DNA of 64,000 nt from Rattus norvegicus. Taxonomy: Eukaryota > Chordata > Mammalia > Rodentia > Muridae. The notes below the pieces were generated by a model. The model was not told where the DNA came from and did not search any database. It saw nothing but the letters and a program-made list of their open reading frames with translations. The stretch is taken from positions 52,454,039 to 52,518,038 of the forward strand of contig NC_086026.1 of NCBI RefSeq assembly GCF_036323735.1, written 5' to 3'. Shown in pieces: positions 12,636 through 24,008 of the stretch; positions within the stretch are counted from its first letter, which is position 1, and each line of letters starts with the position of its first letter. Position numbers and translations under genes: made by a program.

Positions 12636-12800
12636 AGCTAGATGTGGTGGTGCACACCCTTGATCCCAACCTCAGTAGACAGAGGTAGCGGGATCTCTGT
12701 GAGTTCAAGATCAGCCTGTCTACATGTCAAGTTCAAGAACAGCCAGAGTTACTTACTTAGTGAGACCTTATCTCAAACAAATAAACAAAACCAAACCAAC
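12636..12800 (+). repeat. B1 SINE
   Basis: Sense B1 ending in ATCTCAAACAAATAAACAAA tail. Confidence 0.8.
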
Positions 12801-12924
12801 AAGGCCACAGTGCTGGCCTTTACATAGCTCAGCTCATTGTCAGCTTACCCCCCATTTTCTCATGTCACTTTGTGACAAGGGTAGACATACAAATCAGGTA
12901 CCTAGTAAGTGGTCCTATTTGTAG

Positions 12925-13040
12925 GCTTTTTCTTGACATCGAGCAGGGAGACACAGGGACTCAGTGTGTAGCCCAGGCTAGCCCAGAACTCCTTCTAACC
13001 AGGCCTGGGATTGGACTCTCCAATGGTCAATCCTAGTGTC
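12925..13040 (-). repeat. B1 SINE fragment
   Basis: Antisense B1-like GTGTGTAGCCCAGGCTAGCC, strongly diverged. Confidence 0.5.
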
Positions 13041-13649
13041 TCAGCCTGAATGTTGCTTACAGGAGGGCAGCACCCTGCCTGGCTTGTTTGCCAGCTTTTA
13101 GCCCAGGTCTGTTTGACTTGAAATCATACCTCCCGAAGAGGTTGGCAGCATGTCAGGATGGATTCTGACAGTCCTAGTTCATCCCTGGATTCTCTCACCC
13201 TTAATCCTCTTAGTACACATCTTCCATAGTCTCCTGTAGGAGGTTAGAATTTGCCCAGGTAACACATAACACATTGGACTTCCTGGTCTCCTCCTACCAT
13301 TGAAATTCTACCTTCCTTGGCTCATTCTTGAGGGGTTCCAGATAGCTCATTCTGACTCCTCATACCGATCCCCAAATGGGTCAGGATAACTTAAAGCAAA
13401 GCCCTGGTTCCAGCAATGAGGGTAGTCATTTCCGTGTGAACACTGCTCAGCTGTGTCCTGGCCAATGGGGTCTGGGGAAATAGAGTTGGTTCCAGGAGAG
13501 AAACAGTTTCTCTAGAATAACAGCTCTACTCTGGGAAGGGCATGAGCACAGGCACAGCCTCTGGCTCATCTCGGCTTCTTAAGATCGAAGGAAATTAACG
13601 ATTAACCTTCTCTACTAACACACATGCCACCAGCAAACTGACTCTTAGT

Positions 13650-13830
13650 CACAGGCCTGTGATCTCAGCTGAGGCTGAGACAGGAGGATTGAAAGTCGGA
13701 GGCCAACCTGGGCTACAGAGCAAGTTTAAGGACAACGTAGCAAGAGATACTGTGTCAAAATGAACGAAAAGGTTCAGTGGTAGAGTGCTTGGTTACTGTG
13801 CACAAGTCCCTAGGTTCAATCACCAATATG
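13650..13830 (+). repeat. B4 SINE (B1-ID composite)
   Basis: A B1-like part (GATTGAAAGTCGGAGGCCAA) is followed by an ID-like part (GTTCAGTGGTAGAGTGCTTG), the hallmark order of B4. Confidence 0.75.
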
Positions 13831-14100
13831 GTTGAGTGGGCCAGCACCCTGAAAAATGGATGCAGCTACTCCACACTGCTCAGTCCAGCTGTTCTATACA
13901 AAGGAGAACATAGACTGTAGCTCTACATGCATTGCTGCCCAAACGAGTAGACCCTGCTTCCATACCATGCCCTGCTATCTCTAGAGAAGTCACTCAGGAC
14001 CCAATATCCAGCTTTCGGATCTGAAATACTGAGCAAGAAGAGACACCACACTGCTGGACAGTTTCCCCTAACGGCTCTCGGCCAGAAGAGAACACCTTAC

Positions 14101-14169
14101 CTGACTCCACTTGACCAAAAGTGCTGCGGGCATCTGTGGAATCAGCGACATCCCCACTCATCTTGATCT
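14101..14169 (-). CDS. Pou2f3: Pou2f3 coding exon 2 (residues 10-33)
   Basis: This 69-base exon starts after a CTGCAG acceptor and ends at a GTAAGG donor. Joined to exon 1 it completes a Glu codon and continues IKMSGDVADSTDARSTFGQV then ES, leaving one base for the next codon. This is the acidic N-terminal region of POU2F3, well before the POU-specific domain and homeodomain, which are not in the window. An internal ATG (residue 13) could serve transcripts that start downstream of exon 1. I looked for the following exon (the stretch with the QIKTEDLGD motif) through 1-14,100 on the minus strand and did not find it, so intron 2 runs off the left edge. No frameshift or stop is seen. Confidence 0.95.
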
Positions 14170-14564
14170 CTGCAGGGAAAACACGACGGGCTTTAATAGC
14201 AGGTCACCATTTTTCTGACACACGTGGCTTTAGCTTAAACAGCAAAGTTGAATGTGTAATTATAACCACCATCAGACTTTCAAATTCCTGATTCCTGAAC
14301 ACATAGCCATTAGAATATTCATCAGCTTGGAGGCGCAGATCCCCTCCTTCTGGGCAAGCTTCCTAGCCTAGCCTTTCCCCCAATTTTCCACAGCTACTGC
14401 AGGGTCTCTCACCTTCTGTAATGTTCATCACCAGTCACCCATCTCTCAGACACAAAGATACCGACTAGAAGCAGGGTGGGGGACCCTGCACATACCCGAC
14501 CCTTAATTTCTTTGGAATTCTGGGAATGCATCTTCTCAAAGCTCCATAGAAATTCGGGTGTGCG

Positions 14565-14722
14565 CAGATGGTGGCTCACGCCTTTAATCCCAGCACACAG
14601 GAGGCAGAGACAGAAGGATCTCTTGAGTTCAAGGTCAGCCTGGTCTACAGAGTGGGTTCCAGGACAGCCAGGGCTACACAGAGAAACCCTGTCTCACAAA
14701 ACTTAAAAAAAAAGGGGGGGGG
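14565..14722 (+). repeat. B1 SINE with A and G tail
   Basis: Well preserved sense B1 from GGTGGCTCACGCCTTTAATC to CCCTGTCTCACAAAAC; its tail runs into a poly-A and an 11-base poly-G run. Confidence 0.9.
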
Positions 14723-14740
14723 GGCTTCATAAAAATCCAG

Positions 14741-14890
14741 GTATGAAAAAAAAATCCAGGTATGGTGGGACACGCCTATAAACCCAGTACTCAGGAGGCT
14801 AGGTCAGAAAGACCATAATTTGAGGCCAGCCTTGAACTTAGAGAAGACTTTGTCCCCCCGCTCCCAAAAAATAATAATGATGATAAGTAC
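14741..14890 (+). repeat. B1 SINE (degenerate)
   Basis: Second sense B1 directly after the first; the preceding AAATCCAGGTATG is present twice (from about 14,731 and 14,752). Confidence 0.7.
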
Positions 14891-15433
14891 AAATCAAGCA
14901 TCACTCTTCTGCTCCCCGTGTTATTAACACAGCTACCCTAGGAGGTAAGCGTACTTTAAACCAAAGTTTTTGCATTTGCTCTTCTTACCTGCCTGTTCCC
15001 AAGTCTGCTTGCAGAGGTCAATGCACTGCCTGGGGAATCAAGCCCTACTCTTCCCTTGTCTCTTGTTCCTCCAAATCGCTCAGTGAGAAATGAGTGCTCC
15101 GCTGAGAAAGCGGACCCCAAGTGCTGCTGCTCTGGCCTCTCCACTCTGCTCCAGTGCAATACATTAAACATTTACCCATAACAGCAAGCTAGCACTAAGA
15201 GGCACGCGCGCTAAACCTCCTCCCTAGTCAGCTGAGGGAAAGAAAGCGGCAACTCTGAACTCGCTCTCTCCAAGCGCCTCTCCTTATTGGACCATCCAAA
15301 TCCTGATGTTTAAGACAAGAGAAGATTTTATTCAAATTGTGTCCAACATCCCCCAACCCCTACTCCACCCTTTTCGCGGGGGTGGGGGGTAGAGTTTTAA
15401 CTCTTTTAAACTAGATAAAGTCTTGGTGAGTTC

Positions 15434-15490
15434 ATTTGCATATGAGGCTCCTCAGCCAATCCAAGTCAAGGAGGCAGCCTTAATTTGCAT
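15434..15490 (-). promoter_or_regulatory. Two octamers in Pou2f3 intron 1
   Basis: Perfect ATTTGCAT at 15,434-15,441 and 15,483-15,490, 49 bases apart, in a repeat-free stretch between coding exons 1 and 2. Confidence 0.4.
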
Positions 15491-16593
15491 CAGGTAATCA
15501 GGCAGTTGGCAGGGTAGCCGTCTGAGGTCTGGAGATGATCAGGATGAGGGGAAAGGGTGGACCTCTGCCCCAGGAAGAGAGAAAGCATGCCTCTTTCTTT
15601 TTGGTAAGGCGCTAATGCATGTAACTCTTAACGATATTTAGTGAAGTGACTGAGGAGTCAGGCAGAGCAGAGACGCAGACACCAGCAGTGCACCGGAAGT
15701 GGGGGGAGAAACAAGGCCACCCTAGGAGTCTCTGATTTTTGGGGACTGCTTATTGATGGAAGACACCCAGGTATATAGTGAGAGCTCTGTAGGGACTTCC
15801 TAGACCGCCATGCTGGACTCCGTGGCTGTGGAAGTCTCAGGGCCCCCCCCTCTGCTGCTCTGTCTTTGGGAGGCTTTCACTGAACCAAGCCCTTCCTTCT
15901 GCACTTGCTAACCTTCCATACATTAGCCCTGCATACATGTATGCACGCATATACAGAACTAGCAGGGGCCTCGGCCGCTGTTCAGGTGCTACTGTGGGAA
16001 CACTGGGCTTCTCTTTGTCCCAGCTTGGCTCTGGGAAATGTCCAACATCCATCCATATCCCACACTTGAGTGCGGAGAAAAAGCCCCAAGCCAGATCCTA
16101 CTGGGAAGGCACTGGAGAGAAATCCTCTCCCTCTGCTGGATTTGAACCAACTTTAGCAGAGGCAGAATTCGGGACTTCAGAGCATGGGTTTTGGCAGCAG
16201 AAAAACCAGAAGGCAAAACCAATGCCTAGGTACAAAGGACAATGTGAATTTTGCCACTCTGACTGGAGATGAAGAACACACCTCCCGGAATCATGGGTAG
16301 GATGAAATAAAGTGTGTACCTACTAAATGGCTTAGACATGAGTCTCAGTCCCCTCTTGCATCCCAGTCACGTACTCTCCTTAGCTTTTCCTGATTCCCAA
16401 GGACAGCTGTAGCTTTCAGTCTCGCACCTCTGTAACTCACTAAGAAAGCCATTAGAATTCTCCCGATTCCACCTAGAGAAGAAAACTGCTCACGGGTGGG
16501 AACAGGAAAAGTTTGAGGGACAGTGAGGCTATAACGTCTGTCAATCAGAGTTTCCAGTTCAACTTATTTTAAACTCTGGACATTTAGACAGTT

Positions 16594-16595
<2 letters not shown>

Positions 16596-16652
<57 letters not shown>

Positions 16653-16660
16653 TGCGTGCA
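16596..16660 (+). repeat. TG dinucleotide repeat
   Basis: About 26 TG units, then CG/TG interruptions. Confidence 0.95.
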
Positions 16661-16679
16661 TGTGTTTCTGAGAAGAGAA

Positions 16680-16860
16680 TCATGGTCTTATTTCTACTAC
16701 CACTGAGACATATCCCAGGCCTCTCCTTATTTTGAGGCAGGGTCTCAACAAGTTACCCAGGCTAGCCTTGAACACACTCTAGCTCAGGCAGGATTTGAAC
16801 TTGTGATCTTCCTAGGCTCCTAGGAGTATCTGGGACTATATGTCCATACCACAAGGACTG
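16680..16860 (-). repeat. B4/B1 SINE (diverged)
   Basis: Antisense composite: an ID-like CCACTGAGACATATCCCAGG part, then B1-like GGTCTCAACAAGTTACCCAG. Confidence 0.6.
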
Positions 16861-18382
16861 ACTTAAACAGGTAGCTTTTTGAGCTGAGCCTTATTGTGTG
16901 GCCTGTCACCCCAACTTTCCTTTAACACCATTCCTCCCATCACTTTACACAAAGAAACCTTCTCGCTTGCCCTTTAAATAAACTTAGAGCTTAGTCTTAA
17001 TCATGTCTGAAAGCTAGCTCTAAAGACATCCAAGGTCCCTCATGTTGCTATCACCTGGTGACAGTCCCACTCTTTAGGCAGGGAGTAGAACTTTATGAGG
17101 GGTAGGGTGAGATAGCCTGGGAACCTTCTCTTTCAGTCCCCAACATGCTCTGATGCCGAGAACCTGTTCCTGTTGGTTAGGAGGCTGATGCAGATGGGTG
17201 GGACGAACCCTTGGGTCTCAGCCTAAAAATGGGCCAACACCGAAACTCACTGAGACGCTGGCAGTAACCCTTCACCCGTCGGACAGCACTGCCGGGGGTG
17301 AGGGAGAGAGGTGTGGGGTGGGGCCAGCTCTGCTGTGTTCTTATCTCAGTCTGTCTGAGTCGGCTCTTTGCCATGCTCCCTTCCCTGAGGAGGCTCAGCT
17401 GCTTTGTGTAAGCGCCCAGATACTCCATGAAGACCACAACCTGCCTTGCCTGGCACCATCATAGAGTGAAGTTGTCCTGGCCTTCCTATGGCCTGGTCAG
17501 AAGGAGTTCTCCTCTAGATACCTGCAAACACAGGCACCTTAAGGCTGTGCCGGCAGCAGGCTGAGTGTCCTCCTGAGTTCGGGTTGTTCTGGGCAAACAG
17601 GAGCTTCACCCCTCTCTCTTGTCCTTGTTCCTGTTCTGGGAAGGGACTAGCTAGACCTGCAGCATCTTTCCTCAAATACTTGCTTTTGTAGGTCCCTCTG
17701 TAGGAAGGGTTTCTTGGGACCCTCCAGTTCCACTCCTGAGTCAGCCAAGGCTCCAGCTCTTCTAGTGCAGACTTTCCTTCTCCCTCCCTCAGACAGGCCT
17801 TTTGGCCCAAAAGCATTCCTGACCCCCCAACTGGCACAGGTCTTGGGGTGTCTAGACCTCCCTCCCTGAGCTGATAGTGGGATACCTAGAAGGACACCCA
17901 CAGCCAGACACTGGTACCCTCTGGCTGACTTCGTACCACTTTCCTCCCTTCCTAACTGACTGTCCTGAGCACAAAGGCCCTCTCTTTCTGAGGACGCCCT
18001 TTTGACTTGCTCAGATATCCAAGCTCCACAGTAAGAGATGTTCTGTGAGAACACGGACTGTGGCAGACATGAATCAGAGTTTGTACCCAGGCCGTCAAAG
18101 CCAGAATACAGAGCTGACTCGAAGGATCACACAGCTATGGAGTCCTCTGGATGGGGACCCAGGAGCAAGTCTACATCCAGGGTTCATGGGCTCCTATCAC
18201 ACTGATATCACCCCGGAAACCAACTCAGAGGCATCTGTAAGGGCCTGGTGTTGGGAACTCCAGGGCAAGTGGAAGCAGCAGAAAAATGGAATTGCTATGG
18301 AGGGACTAAAATACGCAATGTTTCTAAAATAAAGAAGCATGTCCCTCCCTCCACGCACAGAAAGGCCCCATGAAGACCTTAA

Positions 18383-18502
18383 AAGCCTGGCACAGTGGCT
18401 TATGCCTGTAAACCAAGAATTGAAGAAGCTGAGACAGGAGGATTAATTTGAGTGTGACATATGCCTAAGATATGCAGCAGGACTCTGTCTCAAATGACAA
18501 TG
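18383..18502 (+). repeat. B1/B4 SINE (diverged)
   Basis: Sense B1-like GCACAGTGGCTTATGCCTGT with a CTCTGTCTCAAAT end. Confidence 0.65.
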
Positions 18503-19058
18503 AAGACCTTGAACCAAGGGAGCAAGGACAGCACAGAAAGCTCCAAGCCCCGAGAGCCTTTGGTTGGCCACTGTACGGTGAGCACGCCACACAAAGCCAA
18601 CAGGCCTCGTGAGTGACATGGGGGAAGATCAATGACCCAGGGGACGGCAGAGCTAGTTAAAGATCATAGCAGGGAGGCCTTCAAGACAATCGGAGAGGTA
18701 AATCAGGCAAAGTACACAAAGGCAGATAACCCCCCATCCTGAGGAATCACCCCCTTTGGGTGCAGCACACTCCACCCAGAGCACCGTAGAGCAGAGAAGC
18801 TGGGCAGACCTCTGAGAAGCATCAACTAGGGGGCTTGCATGGGCCTTTCTCCCAGCTTCTCTCTTCTCTTGCTCTCTACCAGACCCTCCCGGTTCTCAGA
18901 GTGCTACCACGCCAGGATCCAGCTGTTCCACCTCCTCCCACTTCCTTAGGGAGAAGCCTCCAGTAGACAGGAGTGGAAAACCCCCCAGAACTCCCCGCTT
19001 TCTATGGAGTTACCTTTGGACAGAGTTCCATTTGAACACTGGCTTTCCTGATAGGAAA

Positions 19059-19059
19059 T

Positions 19060-19106
<47 letters not shown>
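19059..19106 (+). repeat. TG dinucleotide repeat
   Basis: Perfect run of about 23 TG units. Confidence 0.95.
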
Positions 19107-19107
<1 letters not shown>

Positions 19108-20615
19108 CACCTGCCCAGAAGACCTGTCCCCAGGTACTTCCAGTTCCACAGTATTGCTTTGGATCTGAAGACTCTCCTCAGACACTGGACTACAGTCGGA
19201 TGGTTCCTTCAGCCTCACCTAGTCCTTCCTGGCAAATCCTGGGGCACCAGCCACTGAGTGCCAACATCTCTTCACCAGGAACCCTTGCACTCAGCCCTGC
19301 TGGGAAACAGCTTTCGTGAAAGCAGGCATCACAGGCCTCCTGGGCCCCAACTAATCCCTGCTTCCAGGAGTGGTGGGAGACAGGAAGATCCAGCCTGCTC
19401 TGATTCGTAGGAGTGGGTCAGAAGATCTGCTTTTTCCCCTTCCCCCTCTTTTTTCTCTTCTTCCTTCTTTCCTCCCTCCCTGCTCTTCTGGGGCAATCCA
19501 TACAATGTCTGCAGCAACCCTCAAGTCCTAAGGCGCAATTACTAGGCCCCTGGACTGTGTTCAAGACATAAGGTGCTCACTAGGCTTTGAGTGGTCAAAT
19601 TAGAAAGTTTATTTTTTTCCATTTTGATTCTGTTGCTTGCCCAACACCTCAGGCAGCTAATGAAGATCAGCCCTCCCATGCCTCAACCCCTCACCAAGTC
19701 CAACCTTTAGCATCCTTAGCCCAACAGTGCACAGAGGCTCAGAATGAATGACAGGGCTGGGTCTCTCCACACCCACCTCTCATTTGTACGCTACAGGGGA
19801 GACTGACTCCGGGCCAATCCATCTCCTGGGTTCCTCAGGAAACGAGGTCATGGGATATCAGACTCAGATGAGCCCGTTGCCATCCGCTCTGGCATACAGA
19901 CCTATTATGCACTGAGCCCATGACACAGATGACCAATGGATAATTAGCGGACCCACCTCCAACACACCTGGAACACGCATGGTCCAAGACTCCTGATAGT
20001 TCCTTGGCGTTTACTCCACCAATTCTCCCAACACACATGGGGGACAGCCAGACACTCATGACACACATACACACAAACACATGCTTGCACAAGTCCTAGT
20101 CAGTGAACGATCCCGTGGCATGGCATCTGCCCCAGGTGCGCCTTTGGATTTGCTCCACCCTACCCACTTCCCCTAGGCACCCCCATGCCCACTTTGCCTG
20201 CATTTCACACAGGTGCCCGGACACCAAACACGCAGCATGTGGATACACGTATGCACTCCCAGGTCCACACCCTAGCTGAGTGAACCACCCATCTCCTGCA
20301 ACCTCCTGGGACTCCAGCGATTCAGCACACCCAAGTCCCACGCACTGTCTAACTCCCCAGATCTGGGGCTTCAGGAACTTCATGGCCCTCTCCACTGTTC
20401 TCCAAGGTTTCAGATACCAAAGTTGCTCCTTTTAACCCATCTCCCAACACCTTCCTATCCACCCCAGTCCGGAAGGACCCGCTATCCGCACCGCCCTCTC
20501 CTGGCCGACGAGGAGTTAACCCCACAGCCCCTCGTGTAGTGCAATGGTGTCCTTGTCCTTGGCCCCTTCACACGCGCAGTGACACCTGTCGGAACTCACT
20601 TCCTCTGCCCCTTAC

Positions 20616-20643
20616 CTGTGTGCATGGGCTCCAGATTCACCAT
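20616..20643 (-). CDS. Pou2f3: Pou2f3 coding exon 1 (N-terminus, residues 1-9 plus first base of codon 10)
   Basis: POU2F3 (Skn-1a/Oct-11) is a nuclear POU-homeodomain transcription factor that binds octamer DNA; it specifies tuft and chemosensory cells and acts in keratinocytes. Read on the minus strand, the exon encodes MVNLEPMHT, the N-terminus I recognise for mammalian POU2F3, and ends with one base of a split codon. It is followed at once by a consensus donor (CAG then GTAAGG). The ATG at 20,641-20,643 has a strong context, with A at -3 and G at +4. The reading frame is open upstream to a stop at 20,836-20,838 without another ATG, so this ATG is the natural start. The exon lies inside a CpG-rich block that must hold the 5' UTR. 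The next coding exon is 6.4 kb away at 14,101-14,169 and its phase fits exactly. Very secure as Pou2f3; only the 5' UTR boundary is unknown. Confidence 0.94.
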
Positions 20644-21010
20644 CCTGCCCCAGGCGGGGCCAAAGCCAGCGCCCCCCCAGGTCCCTCGCTGCTGCCCCAG
20701 CCTGGCCCCCGGGGAAGCCAGGGTCTCCCTCCTCCCGCCCTCTGCCGCCGCCGCAGCTGCCGCCACTACAGGAGCGGCTGCCACCTCGGTCGAGCACTCC
20801 GTTGCTCCGGCCGGGGCAGCACTCCGCGGACAGGCTTAGCACACTCCCCAGGTGAGCACGCGGCGCGGGGCGAGGGCCTCGGCCACGCCCCCTGGCAGGG
20901 CCCCCGCGCTTGGCCCCGGGCCCATGCAAAACAGGGATTTGCATACGTGGAACTGGGGGCTGGGAGAGAGGGGTGCCAAGGTGCTGCCGGGGCGGGTCCG
21001 GACCCTGAGG
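20640..21010 (-). promoter_or_regulatory. Pou2f3: Pou2f3 CpG-rich promoter and 5' leader
   Basis: The block is GC-rich with many CpGs, in sharp contrast to its flanks, and covers coding exon 1 and the DNA just upstream of it. No TATA box is evident. A perfect octamer (complement form) is at 20,937-20,944, with a near match at 20,923-20,930, both upstream of the coding start. The transcription start cannot be fixed from sequence; a position around 20,800-20,850 is a guess. Confidence 0.7.
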
Positions 21011-22084
21011 AACACCTGTCTGTTGAGATCCCGCCTGACAGTCCTTCCCCATCACGCCCTCAGCGGCTCCTACTCCTGCGGTAGCTTGCGCTTTGGGGAA
21101 CTCCAGGCTTCTGCCTGGTTGGGCTTAAGAAAAGTAAGCGTTGCAGCTCAGAACCTTCGAGTCCTCGGAGAAGACTCCGGGTGCTGCGAATGGTCTTGCC
21201 TTCCAACCATCTACCACCCTTGTGGCTGGGTTCAGGCTGTTCAGCTCTCTGACCCCATTTTAAGCATCTATGCAACGGGGCCTGTGTTAATAACTGCTAT
21301 CTATGAGGGCTAAGCAGGTGACCAAATTGGGCTGGTTTCCAGTGGCTTGCCCTTGTCACTTGCAGCAGCTTCTCCCGTCTCCTTCCAGAGAGACAGGGCT
21401 GCCCCTTTCCTGCTGTTTCCCCGCCATCAATCACCTCTGGTCCCAAGTTCTGAGAGGGAAGAATGTGGAGAATATTCGCCAATGTCAACACTTGTGATGA
21501 AGTTCACTTTCCAGGGACTGGAGTGACTTATCCAAACCCTGTAATTTGCCAGTGAGCGCACCCCTGCATGGGTAGAAACCTCCTAACTCTTCAGGTGCCA
21601 GTGAGTAACTGTGGCTCCGGGGACACATCCATGCTCAGAAAGCCATGTGCAGGCCAGAGGGCAGAGCCTCACTTCTCATCACTTTTTCAGATAGGATACC
21701 CATTAACCTTCCATTACCCTGAGCCCAAGCAAGCCATTTCCCAGGATGGCCTTGCGTTTTTCGGCTTTAAAAAGCAAATGTTCTTTTCTCCTGAGATGTC
21801 CATTCACAATAACCCAAGTTTTCTGTGCTTCTACTCTGGCCTGAGCATGATGCTGAAAACTTTAAGGGCATCTTTAAAGTTATTGTTGTGGTTGTTGTGG
21901 TTGAAGTGCTGTAACTTTAAAATCAAGATGTTTACGTATGTTAGGCAGTTAATACCTGTATTGCCAGTCTGCTCCAGTTTTTCAATAGGGTCCCCTTATA
22001 TAGTCTAGGCCTTAAAGCCTCCCACCCCCATTCTCCAGAACTTAGTGCATATTTTAAAAATTCCCTGTAAATAGCAGCATGGTG

Positions 22085-22140
22085 TTTATTTCACAGATGG
22101 GAACACTGAGGCTTAGATGAAGTTAACTTGCAGTGCAACA
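22085..22140 (+). repeat. MIR fragment
   Basis: Matches the conserved MIR tail: CACAGATGGGAACACTGAGG then CTTAGATGAAGTTAACTTG. Confidence 0.55.
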
Positions 22141-22282
22141 TAGCCCACAAACACCCAGAACAGAATCTCCTCCGTGTTCTACAGCACTACTCTGTTTTCT
22201 CAAGTTAATTTCTCTATTTAAATGCCCTCCCTTTTGGAAGCTGGGAGTGATCTGGTCCTGGAGATATTGTCCTCTCTATTTT

Positions 22283-22345
22283 CTCCCCCAGCACTGGGGA
22301 TCGAACTTAGAGCATCGTGCATGCAAAGTGCTGGGCGTGTGTGGA
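22283..22345 (-). repeat. ID/B4 fragment
   Basis: Antisense B-box region GGGGATCGAACTTAGAGCAT of a tRNA-derived SINE. Confidence 0.5.
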
Positions 22346-22825
22346 GGGTTCTGTGGGCTGTGGGCTCTTCTTAGCTCACCCCCTCCCCCTTTTCTTTTAC
22401 TGACTGGATGTTTCCTTCTGTTGCCTTCAGGTCCTGGAACAATGCTGGGCACAGCAGACATCAGAAGGTTTAGGTGCCAAGTGGAGAAGCAGGGACAGCC
22501 TAAGTGAGTCTTCAGAGCTGGGCAAACTGCCTGGCCCAGTCATACCCACCTTCCCCTCCTGGCAAGAAAGAAGGGACTTTCTTTTTGTTTCTTCTGGTCT
22601 TAGAAAGGGATCAGGTAAGGGGTTTTGGAGGTACAAGTGATTCCAGAAGTCCCACTCAGGACATTCTCAGCCTGTCCCTTCATTCCACAAAATCTATCCT
22701 TTCCTTGCTGGGCTCTTTCCCTGGGCTCTGTGTCTGATCTACAGCTGCACTCACCGGCCACCATCCCAGAAGAATGCCTTCTCCAAGGCTGTAGAACCCA
22801 GTGTGCTTGTGATTTCCGTGTCTCC

Positions 22826-22843
22826 ATTTGCATACATTTGCAT
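22826..22843 (-). promoter_or_regulatory. Tandem octamer pair, 2.2 kb upstream of the Pou2f3 start codon
   Basis: Two perfect octamers in complement form (ATTTGCAT) lie at 22,826-22,833 and 22,836-22,843 with start spacing 10, in DNA without a recognised repeat. Confidence 0.45.
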
Positions 22844-23544
22844 GGCCTTGTGCGCTCAGGGTCTGGTTCTCTGAGTACTTTATCTAGGGCCTGGTGCAGC
22901 TTTCCCCACATGAAATCTTGTTTTCCTCTGAGCCTTAGTATTCTAGAAGCCAGAGAAGTTTGCATCTGATAATGTCCAAGAGCTATAGGATTCTGGGGTT
23001 GGGGTGTGTGGGGGCAGGGGTGTAGAGTTTTCAGGGAAGGAAACACTGAGAGAGATAGGATCTTGGGGGTTCACAATTGGAAGCAAAGCTTAAGGGCTCC
23101 GAAGACTGGGACTGGGGTGGGATGGGATCCGGAGAAAGGGAGAGGTTGGCAGCTATTATCTTAGCCATTGTTCATCTCTTTATTCATCCATTAGTACGTG
23201 CTCCACCAATGCGGAGACTGTGCTCCACACTAAGTATACAACGTCTTTGAGTTTGTGTGTTCCTGGGGGTAGGGGAAAGCACAGAGCAACCTCAAGTGCC
23301 ACTTGTCAAGTACTAGCCCCCTTCTTTCTAGAGACAGGGTCTAGTTTTGCCCCGGAACACACCCAGCAGTACACTGGCCAGCCAGTGAGGTGCAGGCCAC
23401 CCCACCCAGCCGTTTTAACAGGGGCTCAGGGGAATTTGGGTCCTGTTGCTTGCAGAGTAAGCATTTCCCACCAAGTGATCTCTCCAAGCCCCGTAGGACA
23501 TCTTTGTTTTGTTTTGCTTTAAATTAACGCTCATTCACTTAGTT

Positions 23545-23757
<213 letters not shown>

Positions 23758-23978
23758 GGTGTTATGGGGGAAGAGATGCTGTATGAAGCAAGGAGGAGGA
23801 CAAGCCTGGTGAGCAACAGTTTCCTAGGCTTAATTCTCCTGTCTCTGTTAGCAAGAGAGAAACCAGAGAAAAGACTGAGACAGGAGGCTGCCTGGAGGTT
23901 TAAAAGGGCCAAAGGAAAGAGAGGGAAAGAGAAAGAAGGACAAGAAATTTTAATGCCTTCGGACATCAAAATAGTTGT

Positions 23979-24007
23979 ATGCAAATGAATGCAAATATAA
24001 TGCAAAT
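23979..24007 (+). promoter_or_regulatory. Triple octamer cluster, 3.3 kb upstream of the Pou2f3 start codon
   Basis: Three perfect ATGCAAAT octamers start at 23,979, 23,989 and 24,000, same orientation, 10 and 11 bases apart, which is one helical turn each. They lie just before a long CCCT tract. Octamer DNA is the cognate site of POU2F1/2/3, so this is a candidate POU enhancer. It could instead be a small chance tandem duplication. Confidence 0.5.
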
Positions 24008-24008
24008 T

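Larger units (their letters stand above)
1..14100 (-). other. Pou2f3: Pou2f3 intron 2 (partial)
   Basis: This is non-coding intron sequence with B1/B2/B3/B4 SINEs, MIRs and microsatellites given as separate entries. Long stretches free of recognisable repeats are about 995-2,770, 5,170-7,910, 8,873-9,497 and 13,040-13,650. The first three hold no coding signal I can support. The second carries octamers at 5,816 and 6,282 and a 19-base palindrome at 5,712-5,730. Confidence 0.8.
14170..20615 (-). other. Pou2f3: Pou2f3 intron 1
   Basis: The intron is bounded by a consensus donor (GTAAGG at 20,610-20,615) and acceptor (CTGCAG ending at 14,170). Besides the SINEs and TG repeats listed separately it is largely single-copy. 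The stretch 15,200-16,590 contains no repeat I recognise and carries two perfect octamers at 15,434 and 15,483. 16,870-18,380 and 18,510-19,055 show no gene-like signal. The short open frames in it lack splice context or similarity to any protein I recognise. Confidence 0.85.
1..20840 (-). other. Pou2f3: Pou2f3 transcription unit, 5' part only
   Basis: The unit runs right to left. Its likely start is in the CpG block just above 20,643 (upper limit near 20,840 is approximate). Intron 1 is 14,170-20,615 (6,446 bases) and intron 2 covers at least 1-14,100. The remaining exons, including both DNA-binding domains, lie beyond the left edge. The human order POU2F3-OAF, both transcribed in the same direction with OAF upstream, matches the arrangement here, with Oaf at higher coordinates and Pou2f3 downstream of it. 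Alternative first exons known for this gene (Skn-1i type) were not identified. Confidence 0.85.

Noticed and set aside
1..14100. Search for Pou2f3 exon 3 and the POU domain exons
   Set aside because: No minus-strand sequence matching the expected QIKTEDLGD region or the POU domain was found, so these exons lie outside the window.
20539..21313. Plus-strand open frames of 181 and 153 codons at the Pou2f3 promoter
   Set aside because: They run antisense through a CpG-rich block and overlap the real Pou2f3 exon; no homology is recognised.
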